From an uncultured Anaerolineae bacterium (GTDB taxonomy: Bacteria > Chloroflexota > Anaerolineae > Aggregatilineales > Phototrophicaceae), in the NCBI GenBank assembly GCA_937922795.1, contig CALAJK010000061.1, positions 1 through 64,000 on the forward strand: 64,000 bases of DNA, written 5' to 3'. Under the pieces are notes generated by a model, which did no database searches, had not been told where the DNA came from, and saw only the letters and a program-made list of their open reading frames with translations. The position numbers and the translations under genes were made by a program. Shown here in pieces: positions 51,896-59,852 of this stretch (the stretch's first letter is position 1; each line of letters begins with the position of its first letter).

Positions 51896-53191
51896 TCACG
51901 GCCGAGCGATGCGCGAGCGCTTGAGGGCTTCTTCGGCCTCGTCCAGCAGGCGCGCCATCATCTTAATCACGGCGGCGGTCTCGCCCGTCACCAGCCGTAT
52001 CCGCCCGCGGTAAGCCTCGCGCAGATCGTAGAGCATCGTCCAGGGGTTGTCGTCTTTGAGCGTGACGAACAGATTGACGACCAACCCGCCCATCACCAGC
52101 GGCAGGTAAGCGTAGACTAGATCCGGCTCGCCTTCGCCGGCCAGCCAAGTGAGCAGCCGATTGGCATAGCTGACGCGTTCGGCGTAATCGCCCAAGTCTT
52201 CGTTCACTTTGGGCTCGATGACGCTGAAGCCGAGGATGATGGCGTCGAACAGGGCCGCCTCAAACAGGTAGTGCACCGCCAGCTCGCCGCGGTCGGCCAG
52301 CTCCAAATCGGGATCATGAGCCAGCACTTGGCACAAGGTCTGGAACCAGCGGCTCTCCTGCACGTCGAAGCCCGGCTCCAGCTCCAAACCCTCATCCAGC
52401 GTGTAGGTGATCATCTTGGCGATGGCCAGCGCCTCGCCGGGGTGCAGCGGGATGCCGCGGTCGGCGAAGCGCTCCTCAACCGCGTGGGTGATCGGCCGCA
52501 GGACGGCGCTGCGCGTCAGGCCAGCCGATATGCGGATGGCATCCGGGATGCGCGCGCGCACCAGCTCGCGTTCTTCCTCCATTTCCTCGTGCGTCCACAG
52601 GCTCTCATAGCGCGCCTGTAGGTTCTGCTGGGACAGCGGGACGCGCTTGGGCGCGATGTCGAAGTAGGTGGTCATGATCTCCGCCGACTTGTTCCAGGTG
52701 TGGGCGGAAAACTCGACCTCGCGCAGCGCCTGGAGCTTGAAGGCCGAGATGCTCAGCACCGTGGGCGGGGCGCCGCCGGTCGGCGGGCGCACCGCGCGGC
52801 CTTCGGCGGGCGTCCGGTAGCGCACTGCCACCCGCACCGGGAAGCCCGTGCCGGGCTGCGTGGGCGGCAGCGGGATGACCGGCATGCGCAGCACGCCGAC
52901 CTCGCCAGGCCGCAGCCCCAGCGTCACCATCTTCTTGGGCGTGTCCATCACCACCGGCCCGCCCTTGCGATCCTGCGTCGGCAGTTGGATGCCCACCTTC
53001 AACTGCATGTTCTGATCCACCATGTTCTGCAGGATGAGGATGATCTCCACCGGCTGGTTGATATAAGTGCGGCGCGGGAACACGCCTAGCGCGCACTGAA
53101 GTTTGTCCATGCTGATGCGCGTGCCGCCGGTGATAGCGCCCAGCACATCGGGGTACATCGGTTCCAGCCGCTGCGTGGGATCTCGCGTCAT
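51896..53191 (-). CDS. Tandem paralogue B, unrecognised family
   Basis: The 431-residue protein has no signal or membrane segment. N-terminal residues 10-150 look like an immunoglobulin-type sandwich (GVFPRRTYINQPVEIILILQNMV ... VVMDTPKKMVTLGLRPGEVGVLRMPVIPLPP). The rest is helical and ends with AYLPLVMGGLVVNLFVTLKDDNP. It shares YPDVLGAITGG near the start and YLPLVMGG near the end with the gene just upstream, from which it is separated by an ATGA overlap. Paralogy is shown by these shared points, not by overall identity. Function unknown. Confidence 0.72.
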   Translation of the reverse strand: MTRDPTQRLEPMYPDVLGAITGGTRISMDKLQCALGVFPRRTYINQPVEIILILQNMVDQNMQLKVGIQLPTQDRKGGPVVMDTPKKMVTLGLRPGEVGVLRMPVIPLPPTQPGTGFPVRVAVRYRTPAEGRAVRPPTGGAPPTVLSISAFKLQALREVEFSAHTWNKSAEIMTTYFDIAPKRVPLSQQNLQARYESLWTHEEMEEERELVRARIPDAIRISAGLTRSAVLRPITHAVEERFADRGIPLHPGEALAIAKMITYTLDEGLELEPGFDVQESRWFQTLCQVLAHDPDLELADRGELAVHYLFEAALFDAIILGFSVIEPKVNEDLGDYAERVSYANRLLTWLAGEGEPDLVYAYLPLVMGGLVVNLFVTLKDDNPWTMLYDLREAYRGRIRLVTGETAAVIKMMARLLDEAEEALKRSRIARP

Positions 53192-54546
53192 GGGCGATAC
53201 CCATATTTCTGGAGCGCTTGGTCTAGGACCCGCTCCGCCAGTTCGAACACCAGTTCGTTGTCCTCGCTGCGCTCGTCGGCGCGTTCCTGCAGCACGGTCT
53301 CCATCTCGACCAGCCGGTCGCCCACCCTCTCGTCTGGGGCGATGACGCGGTCGGCGAAGATGATGCCGCCGATCACCAGCGGCAGGTAGACGTCGGAGAA
53401 CGTCAGCGGCTGGCTGGGCTTGACGATCAGGCTGATCAGCCGCTCGCTGTACTCGCGCATGTCATCCTCTGTGCCCAGGTCAGCGCCGGTGACGGCGATG
53501 ATGGCGCGGAACGCCAGGCGCACAGCGTCGCGCAGCAGCTCATCGAACAGCGGCCCGACCAGCATCTGGATCGGACGGTCAGCGGCGTGTTCGTCGCGCT
53601 CCAGGGCACGCAGGAACGCCCGGCACCAGCTCGGCAGGGCGATGGAGCCGTCCGCCTGCGGCACGCCGCCGCGCTTTTTCAACAGGAGCGCCACGTTCAA
53701 CTGGTCATCGTTTGGGTGATCATAGGCTTCAGCGGTCGGCGACGCCATCTCCAACACGGTCACCAGCAGTTTGGCGATGTACAGCGCCTCGACCGGGCGC
53801 AGCGCGTAGCCAGCGCCGCCGATGCGCCGCTGCACCGCATTGAGGATCGGCGTGAACAATTTGTGCCGTTTCAACAGCGGCAGCACCCGCGTCAGCAGCA
53901 CATCGCTGTGGCGCTCCAGCAGCAGACGTTCGTCGCGGTAGTAGTCCAGCATCGTCCACAGGCTGTGCCAACCGGGTTTGAAATCGGGGATCGCGCCCAC
54001 CTGCGACCCCATCACCACAAACGGCGCTTCGATGATCATCCCGATCAGCCCACGCCGGGCGACCGAGAACGTCAGCCGTTTGAGTTCGAGCAGATGCGCC
54101 TGGATCTCATCCGATACGTGTTCGACGGCGAAAGGCGCGCCGCCCTCCGGCAGGCGCACACGTCTAGGCTTCGAGACCGGCTTGGCCTCTACTGCCATGC
54201 CCAGCTTGTAGCCGTCGCCGACGGCGGTATCCGGCAGGCAGGCCAGCGGCAGCGAGACATAACCGACTTCCGCCGCCCGCAGCCCGACGACCAGCCGCTC
54301 GGTCTTGCTGACAAAGCGCCGCCGCTGCCTGCGCGCGTCCAGCTCTGGCATCTGCAGCGTAGCGATCAGGTCTACCGCCACATCGGACGCATTCTGGATC
54401 AGCAGGATCGCTTCAAACGGATGTCCGGCGCGCACCACCCGCGGTCGTACCGCCAGCGCGAGCTGGGTGACGCCGGCGTTCAGACGCGGTCCGCCGGTGA
54501 TGTAGCCGAGCACATCGGGATAGTTGAGGGCGTTTGTGTCCGGCAT
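53188..54546 (-). CDS. Tandem paralogue A, unrecognised family
   Basis: The 452-residue partner of the downstream gene. The start is NYPDVLGYITGGPRLNAGV and the N-terminal sandwich carries PRVVRAGHPFEAILLIQNASDVAVDLIATLQMPELDARR, aligned with the same region of paralogue B. The C-terminal part is helical and includes VYLPLVIGGIIFADRVIAPDERVGD. No catalytic motif seen. The pair has ATGA overlap and was likely kept as a unit, forming a complex or sharing a substrate. The neighbours (sulfurtransferase, CoA transferase) give no clear hint. Confidence 0.72.
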   Translation of the reverse strand: MPDTNALNYPDVLGYITGGPRLNAGVTQLALAVRPRVVRAGHPFEAILLIQNASDVAVDLIATLQMPELDARRQRRRFVSKTERLVVGLRAAEVGYVSLPLACLPDTAVGDGYKLGMAVEAKPVSKPRRVRLPEGGAPFAVEHVSDEIQAHLLELKRLTFSVARRGLIGMIIEAPFVVMGSQVGAIPDFKPGWHSLWTMLDYYRDERLLLERHSDVLLTRVLPLLKRHKLFTPILNAVQRRIGGAGYALRPVEALYIAKLLVTVLEMASPTAEAYDHPNDDQLNVALLLKKRGGVPQADGSIALPSWCRAFLRALERDEHAADRPIQMLVGPLFDELLRDAVRLAFRAIIAVTGADLGTEDDMREYSERLISLIVKPSQPLTFSDVYLPLVIGGIIFADRVIAPDERVGDRLVEMETVLQERADERSEDNELVFELAERVLDQALQKYGYRP

Positions 54547-54679
54547 CAGCCGCTTTCTCCTCTACGTTAGGCTGGCCATGCGCCATCAGTGTTTGTTCAC
54601 ATTCATTATACGTTGGAACTAACGCCGCGCGAATGTCTGGAAGCGGACGGGGCGAGGGTGGTCTGTGCGCTGCCCCTGT

Positions 54680-55528
54680 TCAGGCGATCGGCCGCGAGTC
54701 GTCATTGCCCCAGTCTTTCCACGAGCCGTCATAGACCGCCCCAGCAGCGAAACCGGCGGCACGCAGCGCCAGCAGGCCGTAGCTGGCCGACACGCCCGCG
54801 TTGCAGTAGAAGATGACCTCCTGCGCGTCACCAGTGACGCCCGCCTGGGCGAACAGCTCGCGCAGGGTTTCGGGCGGCGGCATCGTCCCATCCGGGGCGA
54901 TCAAGCTGCGACGGGGCAGGTTGACCGCCCCGGGGATGTGCCCGGCGCGGCGGGCGCGGGAGGCCAGCCCGTGATATTCATCTGGCGAGCGCACATCCAC
55001 CACCGGCGCGCCCGCCGCCAGCGCCGCCGCCACCTGGTCGGCGTCACGGTACAGCGACGGGTTGGGGCGCGGGACGAACACGGCGGGACGAATGGCAGGG
55101 ATCGCCGCCGTGACGGGGCGACCTTCCGCCGTCCATTTCGCCCAGCCGCCATCCAGCACGGCGGCACGTTCGTGGCCGTAGTAGTTCAGGCTCCACCACA
55201 GCCGCGCCGCGAACATGCTGTCGGCATTGTCGTAGGCGACGACCAGCGTCTCGGCGTCAACGCCGATGCGGTTCATGACCGCCGCATAGCGCTCTGGCGG
55301 GGCGATGCGGGCGTGCAGCGGGCTGTCGGGGTCGGTGATCTCCTGCACCCAATCCACGAAGACCGCGCCAGGGATATGGGCGCGGTCATAGTCGGCGCGG
55401 TGGTTGAAGTAGTGCGGCAGCGGGTCGGTGGCGGGCAGCACGTGGCCGCGAATATCCACGATGCGCAGATGCGGGTCATCCAGATGATCGGCCAGCCAAG
55501 CGGTGGTCACCAGCGGTGCGAGCGGCAT
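54680..55528 (-). CDS. Sulfurtransferase (thiosulfate / 3-mercaptopyruvate, two rhodanese domains)
   Basis: A 282-residue protein with two rhodanese-like domains. The first (LVTTAWLADHLDDPHLRIVDIRG...YNHRADYDRAHIPGAVFVDW) is catalytically inactive, as in this class. The second (ADQVAAALAAGAPVVDVRSPDEYHG...) carries the active Cys in VIFYCNAGVSAS (about 239). It would transfer sulfur from thiosulfate or mercaptopyruvate to thiols or cyanide. The active loop CNAGVS differs from the CRKGVT of true rhodaneses and the CGSGVT of mercaptopyruvate enzymes, so the donor is uncertain. Confidence 0.88.
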   Translation of the reverse strand: MPLAPLVTTAWLADHLDDPHLRIVDIRGHVLPATDPLPHYFNHRADYDRAHIPGAVFVDWVQEITDPDSPLHARIAPPERYAAVMNRIGVDAETLVVAYDNADSMFAARLWWSLNYYGHERAAVLDGGWAKWTAEGRPVTAAIPAIRPAVFVPRPNPSLYRDADQVAAALAAGAPVVDVRSPDEYHGLASRARRAGHIPGAVNLPRRSLIAPDGTMPPPETLRELFAQAGVTGDAQEVIFYCNAGVSASYGLLALRAAGFAAGAVYDGSWKDWGNDDSRPIA

Positions 55529-55609
55529 ATGGGTGGTTGATCCTTTCAGAAAGCGACAAGGCTGGTTTGATCCCGCCTCGCCATCATATCGTATTCGGCG
55601 CGGCGTCGT

Positions 55610-57154
55610 CTAAGCGTCCGGTTCGATCACCGCCTGAGCCGGCCAGGGAAAGCGGCACTCGCTTTGCTGGCCGGCAGTCACCGTATTACAGCGGGCGATC
55701 TTTTCGCCGGCTACCCAGACCTCGAAACTGGCCAGCGTGCCGCCGTCGGGCGTCTCGGCGCGCCAGAACATCAGCGGCGCCTGATACAGCATCTCGACGC
55801 TTTGGATCGCCCGGCAGTCGGCGGGCGGGGCATTGTCGAACTCCATCAGGCGCACGCGAGCGCAGCTCCCGGCGGGCAGGATTTTGCCCTTCACCCGCTC
55901 GCCGATGTAATCGTCGCGATCGCCATCTGCGCCGCGCACGAACTTGAGCTTGCGCAGGTCCAGGGTGGCCTGGCCGCCGTTGTACATGGTGAATTCACCC
56001 TCAGAATACCACAGCGTCACCGGTGGGGAGGCCGGGCTAGCGCCCGCCAGCAGCGCGACCAGCACCCCGATGACCGCCACCGCCGCCACCGCCGCCGCTG
56101 CTAACGATCCCCAGCGCGAGCGCGCCCCGGCAGCCGGGGCTGCCTCAGGGGACGGCTTGCGGCGCGCTGGCGCATCGGCCGAGCTGGCGCTGACATCGGC
56201 CGGGCGCGGCGGCCGGCGGGCGGCAGCCGTGGCCGCGGGAGCCGACGCGGCGGGCGCGGCTGGCGTCTCAAGATTGTAGGCGGCGCGCACTGCCTGAATG
56301 AGCGCGGTGGCGGATGGATGCCGCGCCTCCGGCTCTTTCGCCAACCCCTTGAGCAGTTCCCGCTCGACCGCTTCGGGGATGTCCGGGTTGAGGCTGCGCG
56401 GCGGCGGCGGCGGGTCGTTGATCTGGCTGAGGGCGATCTCCATCGGCGACTCGCCGTTGAAAGGCGTCTCCCCGGTCAAGATTTCGTACAGGATCACGCT
56501 CAGGGCATAGACATCGCTCTGCGGCACCGCCTTGTTTGACGAGATGGCCTGCTCCGGGGCGATGTAGCGCGGCGTGCCGAAGGCCGTGCCCATGGTCGTT
56601 TCCGCCGACGTCCGCAGCACCAGCCCGAAATCGGTGAGGATCGCTTTGTCCGATTCGTCCAGTAGAATGTTCGACGGTTTGATATCCCGGTGAATCACGC
56701 CGGCGGCGTGGGCGAAATCCAGGGCTGAGGCCACCTGTCCCAGGATGCGCAGCGCGCGCTCAACGTCCATGCGCTGGCCGGCGCGTTTGAGCCGGCGCAG
56801 TTCCTGCGCCAGGTCCTTGCCCTTGACCAGCTTCATCGCCAGGAAGTAGAGGCCGTCCTGCTCGCCATACTGGTAGATGGTGATGATGTGATCGTGCTCC
56901 AGCGCCGCGACAGCGCGCGCCTCGCGCTGGAAGCGTTTGGCCAGCGTGCGGTCGCCCTCCAGCTGCTCCTGCGCCAGCACTTTGACCGCCGCCTGCCGCT
57001 GCAGCTTGTAGTCTGTCCCTTTGTAGATGCGGGCCATGCCGCCCGTCGCCAGGATGCTGGTCAGGCGATAGTCGCCCAACTGCCTGCCGATCAAAGGATC
57101 GCGGCTGGCGTCAGCGCTGCCAGCGCCGCTGGCGGGTGCTTCTTTGCTCATCAT
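55610..57154 (-). CDS. Transmembrane Ser/Thr protein kinase (PknB-like) with extracellular beta domain
   Basis: The kinase domain occupies residues 20-290. The P-loop is ILATGGMARIYKG, the ATP Lys is in QAAVKVLAQ, the catalytic loop is HRDIKPSN, the metal loop DFGL, and APEQ ends the activation loop. A Pro/Ala-rich linker leads to one membrane segment (LAAAAVAAVAVIGVLVALLAG, about 345-366). A 140-residue extracytoplasmic domain follows (TLWYSEGEFTMYNGGQATLDLRKLKFV), which looks like a lamin-tail-type beta sandwich. It is the sensor end. Starts at ATG 57154 or 57151; TATAAT at 57211-57216 on its strand. Confidence 0.92.
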   Translation of the reverse strand: MMSKEAPASGAGSADASRDPLIGRQLGDYRLTSILATGGMARIYKGTDYKLQRQAAVKVLAQEQLEGDRTLAKRFQREARAVAALEHDHIITIYQYGEQDGLYFLAMKLVKGKDLAQELRRLKRAGQRMDVERALRILGQVASALDFAHAAGVIHRDIKPSNILLDESDKAILTDFGLVLRTSAETTMGTAFGTPRYIAPEQAISSNKAVPQSDVYALSVILYEILTGETPFNGESPMEIALSQINDPPPPPRSLNPDIPEAVERELLKGLAKEPEARHPSATALIQAVRAAYNLETPAAPAASAPAATAAARRPPRPADVSASSADAPARRKPSPEAAPAAGARSRWGSLAAAAVAAVAVIGVLVALLAGASPASPPVTLWYSEGEFTMYNGGQATLDLRKLKFVRGADGDRDDYIGERVKGKILPAGSCARVRLMEFDNAPPADCRAIQSVEMLYQAPLMFWRAETPDGGTLASFEVWVAGEKIARCNTVTAGQQSECRFPWPAQAVIEPDA

Positions 57155-57210
57155 TCCCTGCGCTGCCTCCTGATACTCCGGGATGGATGCCGACTGGAGC
57201 CTACACCCGC

Positions 57211-57216
57211 ATTATA
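57211..57216 (-). promoter_or_regulatory. -10 box TATAAT before the kinase gene
   Basis: Minus-strand TATAAT 57 bases upstream of the kinase start; no strong -35 box is visible. Confidence 0.4.
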
Positions 57217-57320
57217 CTGTCAGCAGCGCCCGGAGATGCAAAAGCTTTTAATCTGGACGCTGCCTGGAAGCCCATATAAGCCCGCCTGTCTGCGAGGGAC
57301 GCTGCCCGGTTATATGTCAC

Positions 57321-57340
57321 TTAACGGATATTTAACGGAT
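57321..57340 (+). repeat. Direct repeat TTAACGGAT x2, 11-base period, upstream of the zinc-ribbon methyltransferase
   Basis: TTAACGGAT occurs at 57321-57329 and 57332-57340, spaced one helical turn apart, about 65 bases before the methyltransferase start. This is the layout of a binding site for a regulator such as a response regulator; the binder is unknown. Confidence 0.5.
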
Positions 57341-57405
57341 GCTGCAAGTAATAAAAAATGAAATGCGCTAGGGTATGTTCGTCATGGATAGGGGACTGCG
57401 TCAAC

Positions 57406-58215
57406 ATGCGAGACCAACTGGAACGTATCCTCTCGCTGCTGCGCTGTCCAGAATGCGGGCAGCCGTCCTTGCAGCGCATCGCCCATACCCTACAGTGCGC
57501 CGCCTGCGGCCAAATCTACGACCAGCAAGCGGGGTTTGTGCGCCTGCTGGCCAAGCGTGACCAGGGTTTGGCGGCGAAAGCGTTCGGCAAATTGGCGGCC
57601 AAAGCTTATGACCTGTCAGCCGCCCGCGGCGGCGTGCGCAAATTGTTCGCGCGGAGCTTTGCTGATGAAGTGCGCGCCTACACCCGCGGCTTCGAATTAC
57701 AACCGGACGACATCGTGGTAGATGTCGGCTGCGGGACGGGCAATTACACGCTCGCGTTTGCCGAACAGGCGTATGAGGGGGTGGCCGTCGGCATTGACAT
57801 TGCCGCTGCCATGCTTGAGCTGTTCGTTCACCATGCTCAAGCGCACAACCGGCCTAACGTCATCGCCATCCAGGCCAGCGCCGAGAATCTGCCGTTCCGC
57901 GACGCCGCGCTAAAGAAGATGTTCAACGGCTGCCTGCACCATCTCTCCCCCCGCATGCGCCCCGCCATTGCCGAGGCTTATCGCTGTTTGCAAGCGGGCG
58001 GGGTCCTCTACGGCGTCGCCAACCTTGCCGCCCGTTCAAGCGGGATGAGATGGCTGCAGCAAATCAGCCTGGGCCGCTCCGCCCATCCGGTTGACCCCGA
58101 CCAGCTCGCGCAGGAACTCCGTCAAGCGGGATTCGGGGGCATCGAGGTGGACGCTGCCCGCTTCGATCGCTTCTTCTTCGGCTCATTTCGGGCGGTCAAA
58201 CCTCAGTCAGCCTGA
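57406..58215 (+). CDS. SAM-dependent methyltransferase with N-terminal zinc ribbon
   Basis: The 269-residue protein starts with a Trm112-like zinc ribbon (LLRCPECGQPS...LQCAACGQIY, residues 12-37), then the SAM-binding core IVVDVGCGTGNYTLAFAEQAYEGVAVGIDIAAAML at about 100-135 and the later MFNGCLHHLSP. This is the layout of bacterial UbiE/RlmA-like methyltransferases that use a built-in ribbon. The substrate is unknown. ATG 57406 is used; the ORF-track start 57358 adds 16 residues with no ribosome site. The regulatory repeat lies upstream. Confidence 0.85.
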   Translation: MRDQLERILSLLRCPECGQPSLQRIAHTLQCAACGQIYDQQAGFVRLLAKRDQGLAAKAFGKLAAKAYDLSAARGGVRKLFARSFADEVRAYTRGFELQPDDIVVDVGCGTGNYTLAFAEQAYEGVAVGIDIAAAMLELFVHHAQAHNRPNVIAIQASAENLPFRDAALKKMFNGCLHHLSPRMRPAIAEAYRCLQAGGVLYGVANLAARSSGMRWLQQISLGRSAHPVDPDQLAQELRQAGFGGIEVDAARFDRFFFGSFRAVKPQSA

Positions 58216-58235
58216 GCAGGTGCTGGCCGCGCCGG

Positions 58236-59408
58236 TCACGATGAGCCGCCGCCCTGGTCCAGGTCGGGCAGCACGCCGATCTCAATCGCCTCTTCGAACG
58301 ACACCTCTTTGCGGCCACTGCCCTTGCTGGCCAGTTCGGCCAGCCTGTCCGGGTCGAACAGATCGTCGGCTGCTGACAAATCCAGTTTGTCCAACTGGTC
58401 GAGGATGCTCAGATCGAGGTCGGCGATCGGCTCCAGTTTGACCGGCTCCGGCTCCGGCGCTTTGATCTCCGGCCGCACCAGGATCGGCTCCGGCACTTCG
58501 TCAGTCTTGCGTTTGTCGCGGCGGACGGGCTTGCGTTCGATCGGCGGCGCCTCAACCGCTTTTTGAATCAGGAAGGCGGACGCGCCGAGCAGCGCCAGCA
58601 AATCCTGCACGGCCTGCCGGCCGTAGCGGTTGACCAGCCCGAACTGGCGCGAACCGGCCTGGCCATCGAACACGATGCACAGGAAGTGATGCAGCCCGAC
58701 CGAGAACACGAACATGTCTTTGTCATCGCCGTCGTAGAACTGCAAGCTCTGGGCCTGGCCGCCCACCAGATCGCGCATTTGCAGATTGGTCGTCACCATC
58801 GGCAGCAGGGCGTTGGCGAGCAGTTCGCGGTTGAGATAGCCGACTGCGCCGCGTTCTAGGATCGTCTCGCCGACACGGCTGATGAGGATGATCGCCATCG
58901 CGCCCACGTCGGCCAGCAGCCGGTCAATGATGGCGCGGGCGTTCTCAAAGTCGATCGGCGGCACTGGGCCATGATCCACGCGGGGCGCGGCGGGCGCGGC
59001 GGCGGGCGCAGCGGCGGCGAAGATATCCTCGCCCTTCAGGCCGGCCATCAGCACCTGGGAAAACTGCTGCAGATCCACCGGCCGATGCAGGTAGACGAAC
59101 GGCGATTCGGCGGCCGTCTCAGGATCGAGCGCTTCCGGGTCGTCGACGTCGGCCAGGATGATGACCGCCGTATCCGGCGAAGCCTGCTTGACGCGCAGCG
59201 CCAGCTCCAGCCCTTGAATGTCGTCGGTCAGCTCCCAAGCGGTGACGACCAGACGCGCGCCGCCCCGGCGGGCTTCTTCCAGCGCATCAGCCCCGCCGGG
59301 CACATCCACCTGCACCGCCGGAAAATCCAGCAGGTCGAGCGCCGCACGCACGATACGGGCAATCGTCCAAGTGGGGTCTACAGTGATCACTCGCGGCAGA
59401 GAGGGCAT
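58236..59408 (-). CDS. Degenerate receiver / roadblock (LC7) fusion protein
   Basis: A 390-residue soluble protein. Residues 5-125 have the order of a response-regulator receiver (RVITVDPTWTIARIVRAALDLL ... AVIILADVDDPEAL ... FVYLHRPVDLQQF). The phospho-acceptor position reads VVTAWEL instead of D, so it cannot be phosphorylated as usual. Residues 155-290 form a roadblock/LC7 fold (FENARAIIDRLLADVGAMAIILISRVGETILERG ... GLHHFLCIVFDGQ), a dimerisation module for small GTPases or motor proteins. The tail is Glu/Pro/Leu-rich. It might be a scaffold for a signalling complex. No GTPase gene is adjacent. Confidence 0.75.
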   Translation of the reverse strand: MPSLPRVITVDPTWTIARIVRAALDLLDFPAVQVDVPGGADALEEARRGGARLVVTAWELTDDIQGLELALRVKQASPDTAVIILADVDDPEALDPETAAESPFVYLHRPVDLQQFSQVLMAGLKGEDIFAAAAPAAAPAAPRVDHGPVPPIDFENARAIIDRLLADVGAMAIILISRVGETILERGAVGYLNRELLANALLPMVTTNLQMRDLVGGQAQSLQFYDGDDKDMFVFSVGLHHFLCIVFDGQAGSRQFGLVNRYGRQAVQDLLALLGASAFLIQKAVEAPPIERKPVRRDKRKTDEVPEPILVRPEIKAPEPEPVKLEPIADLDLSILDQLDKLDLSAADDLFDPDRLAELASKGSGRKEVSFEEAIEIGVLPDLDQGGGSS

Positions 59409-59669
59409 AGCAGTTTCTCGATTTCACTCATCAACACCAGCTCAGCGTTTTTATTATACGACAAAACGCGCCTCAGCAGACGGTTAAGCCTCCAGCCGTC
59501 AGGGCACTCGCATCAAGTAGGGGCGTAGGGGCGCGCACACTGGCGCGCCGGCGTGGCCAATATGCCGGTCGGGCAGACACAGCGGTCTGCGCCTACCGGG
59601 TCGTGGTGGTCGTTTGTCGTCCCGCGCTGCCCGGCGATGCGTTCGCCCTGGGGAAACCCGGCGCGGCGA
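59409..59669. other. Intergenic region upstream of tRNA-Arg
   Basis: About 300 bases separate the roadblock gene from tRNA-Arg, without a credible gene. The minus-strand -10 TATAAT (59453-59458) for the roadblock gene lies in it, and the tRNA promoter follows at 59670. Confidence 0.55.
59453..59458 (-). promoter_or_regulatory. -10 box TATAAT before the receiver/roadblock gene
   Basis: Minus-strand TATAAT 45 bases upstream of ATG 59408; no convincing -35 box. Confidence 0.45.
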
Positions 59670-59698
59670 TTGACGCTGCCCGGCTCACCGCGTATAAT
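59670..59698 (+). promoter_or_regulatory. Near-consensus promoter of tRNA-Arg
   Basis: TTGACG (59670-59675), 17-base spacer and TATAAT (59693-59698). It is the best sigma70-type promoter in the window, 11 bases before the tRNA. Confidence 0.85.
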
Positions 59699-59709
59699 GC
59701 GAGGCAGTC

Positions 59710-59782
59710 GGGCCTGTAGCTCAGTGGTCAGAGCCGTCGCGTCCTAAGCGATGGGGCGTAGGTTCGAATCCTACCAGGCCTA
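59710..59782 (+). tRNA. tRNA-Arg (anticodon CCT)
   Basis: The cloverleaf is acceptor GGGCCTG/CAGGCCT (first pair G-T), D-stem GCTC/GAGC, anticodon stem GTCGC/GCGAT with loop GTCCTAA (anticodon CCT, reads AGG), T-arm GTAGG-TTCGAAT-CCTAC and discriminator A. CCA is not encoded. Confidence 0.95.
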
Positions 59783-59852
59783 TTGGATTGAGCGCCTGGC
59801 CGCGTAGATCCCGGCCCGCGCCGGCGCTTCGGGTGTGTAAGTAAAGCCCAGC

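Noticed and set aside
59553-59747. 64-residue frame running into tRNA-Arg
   Set aside because: It spans the tRNA promoter and gene and has no ribosome site; not a protein gene.
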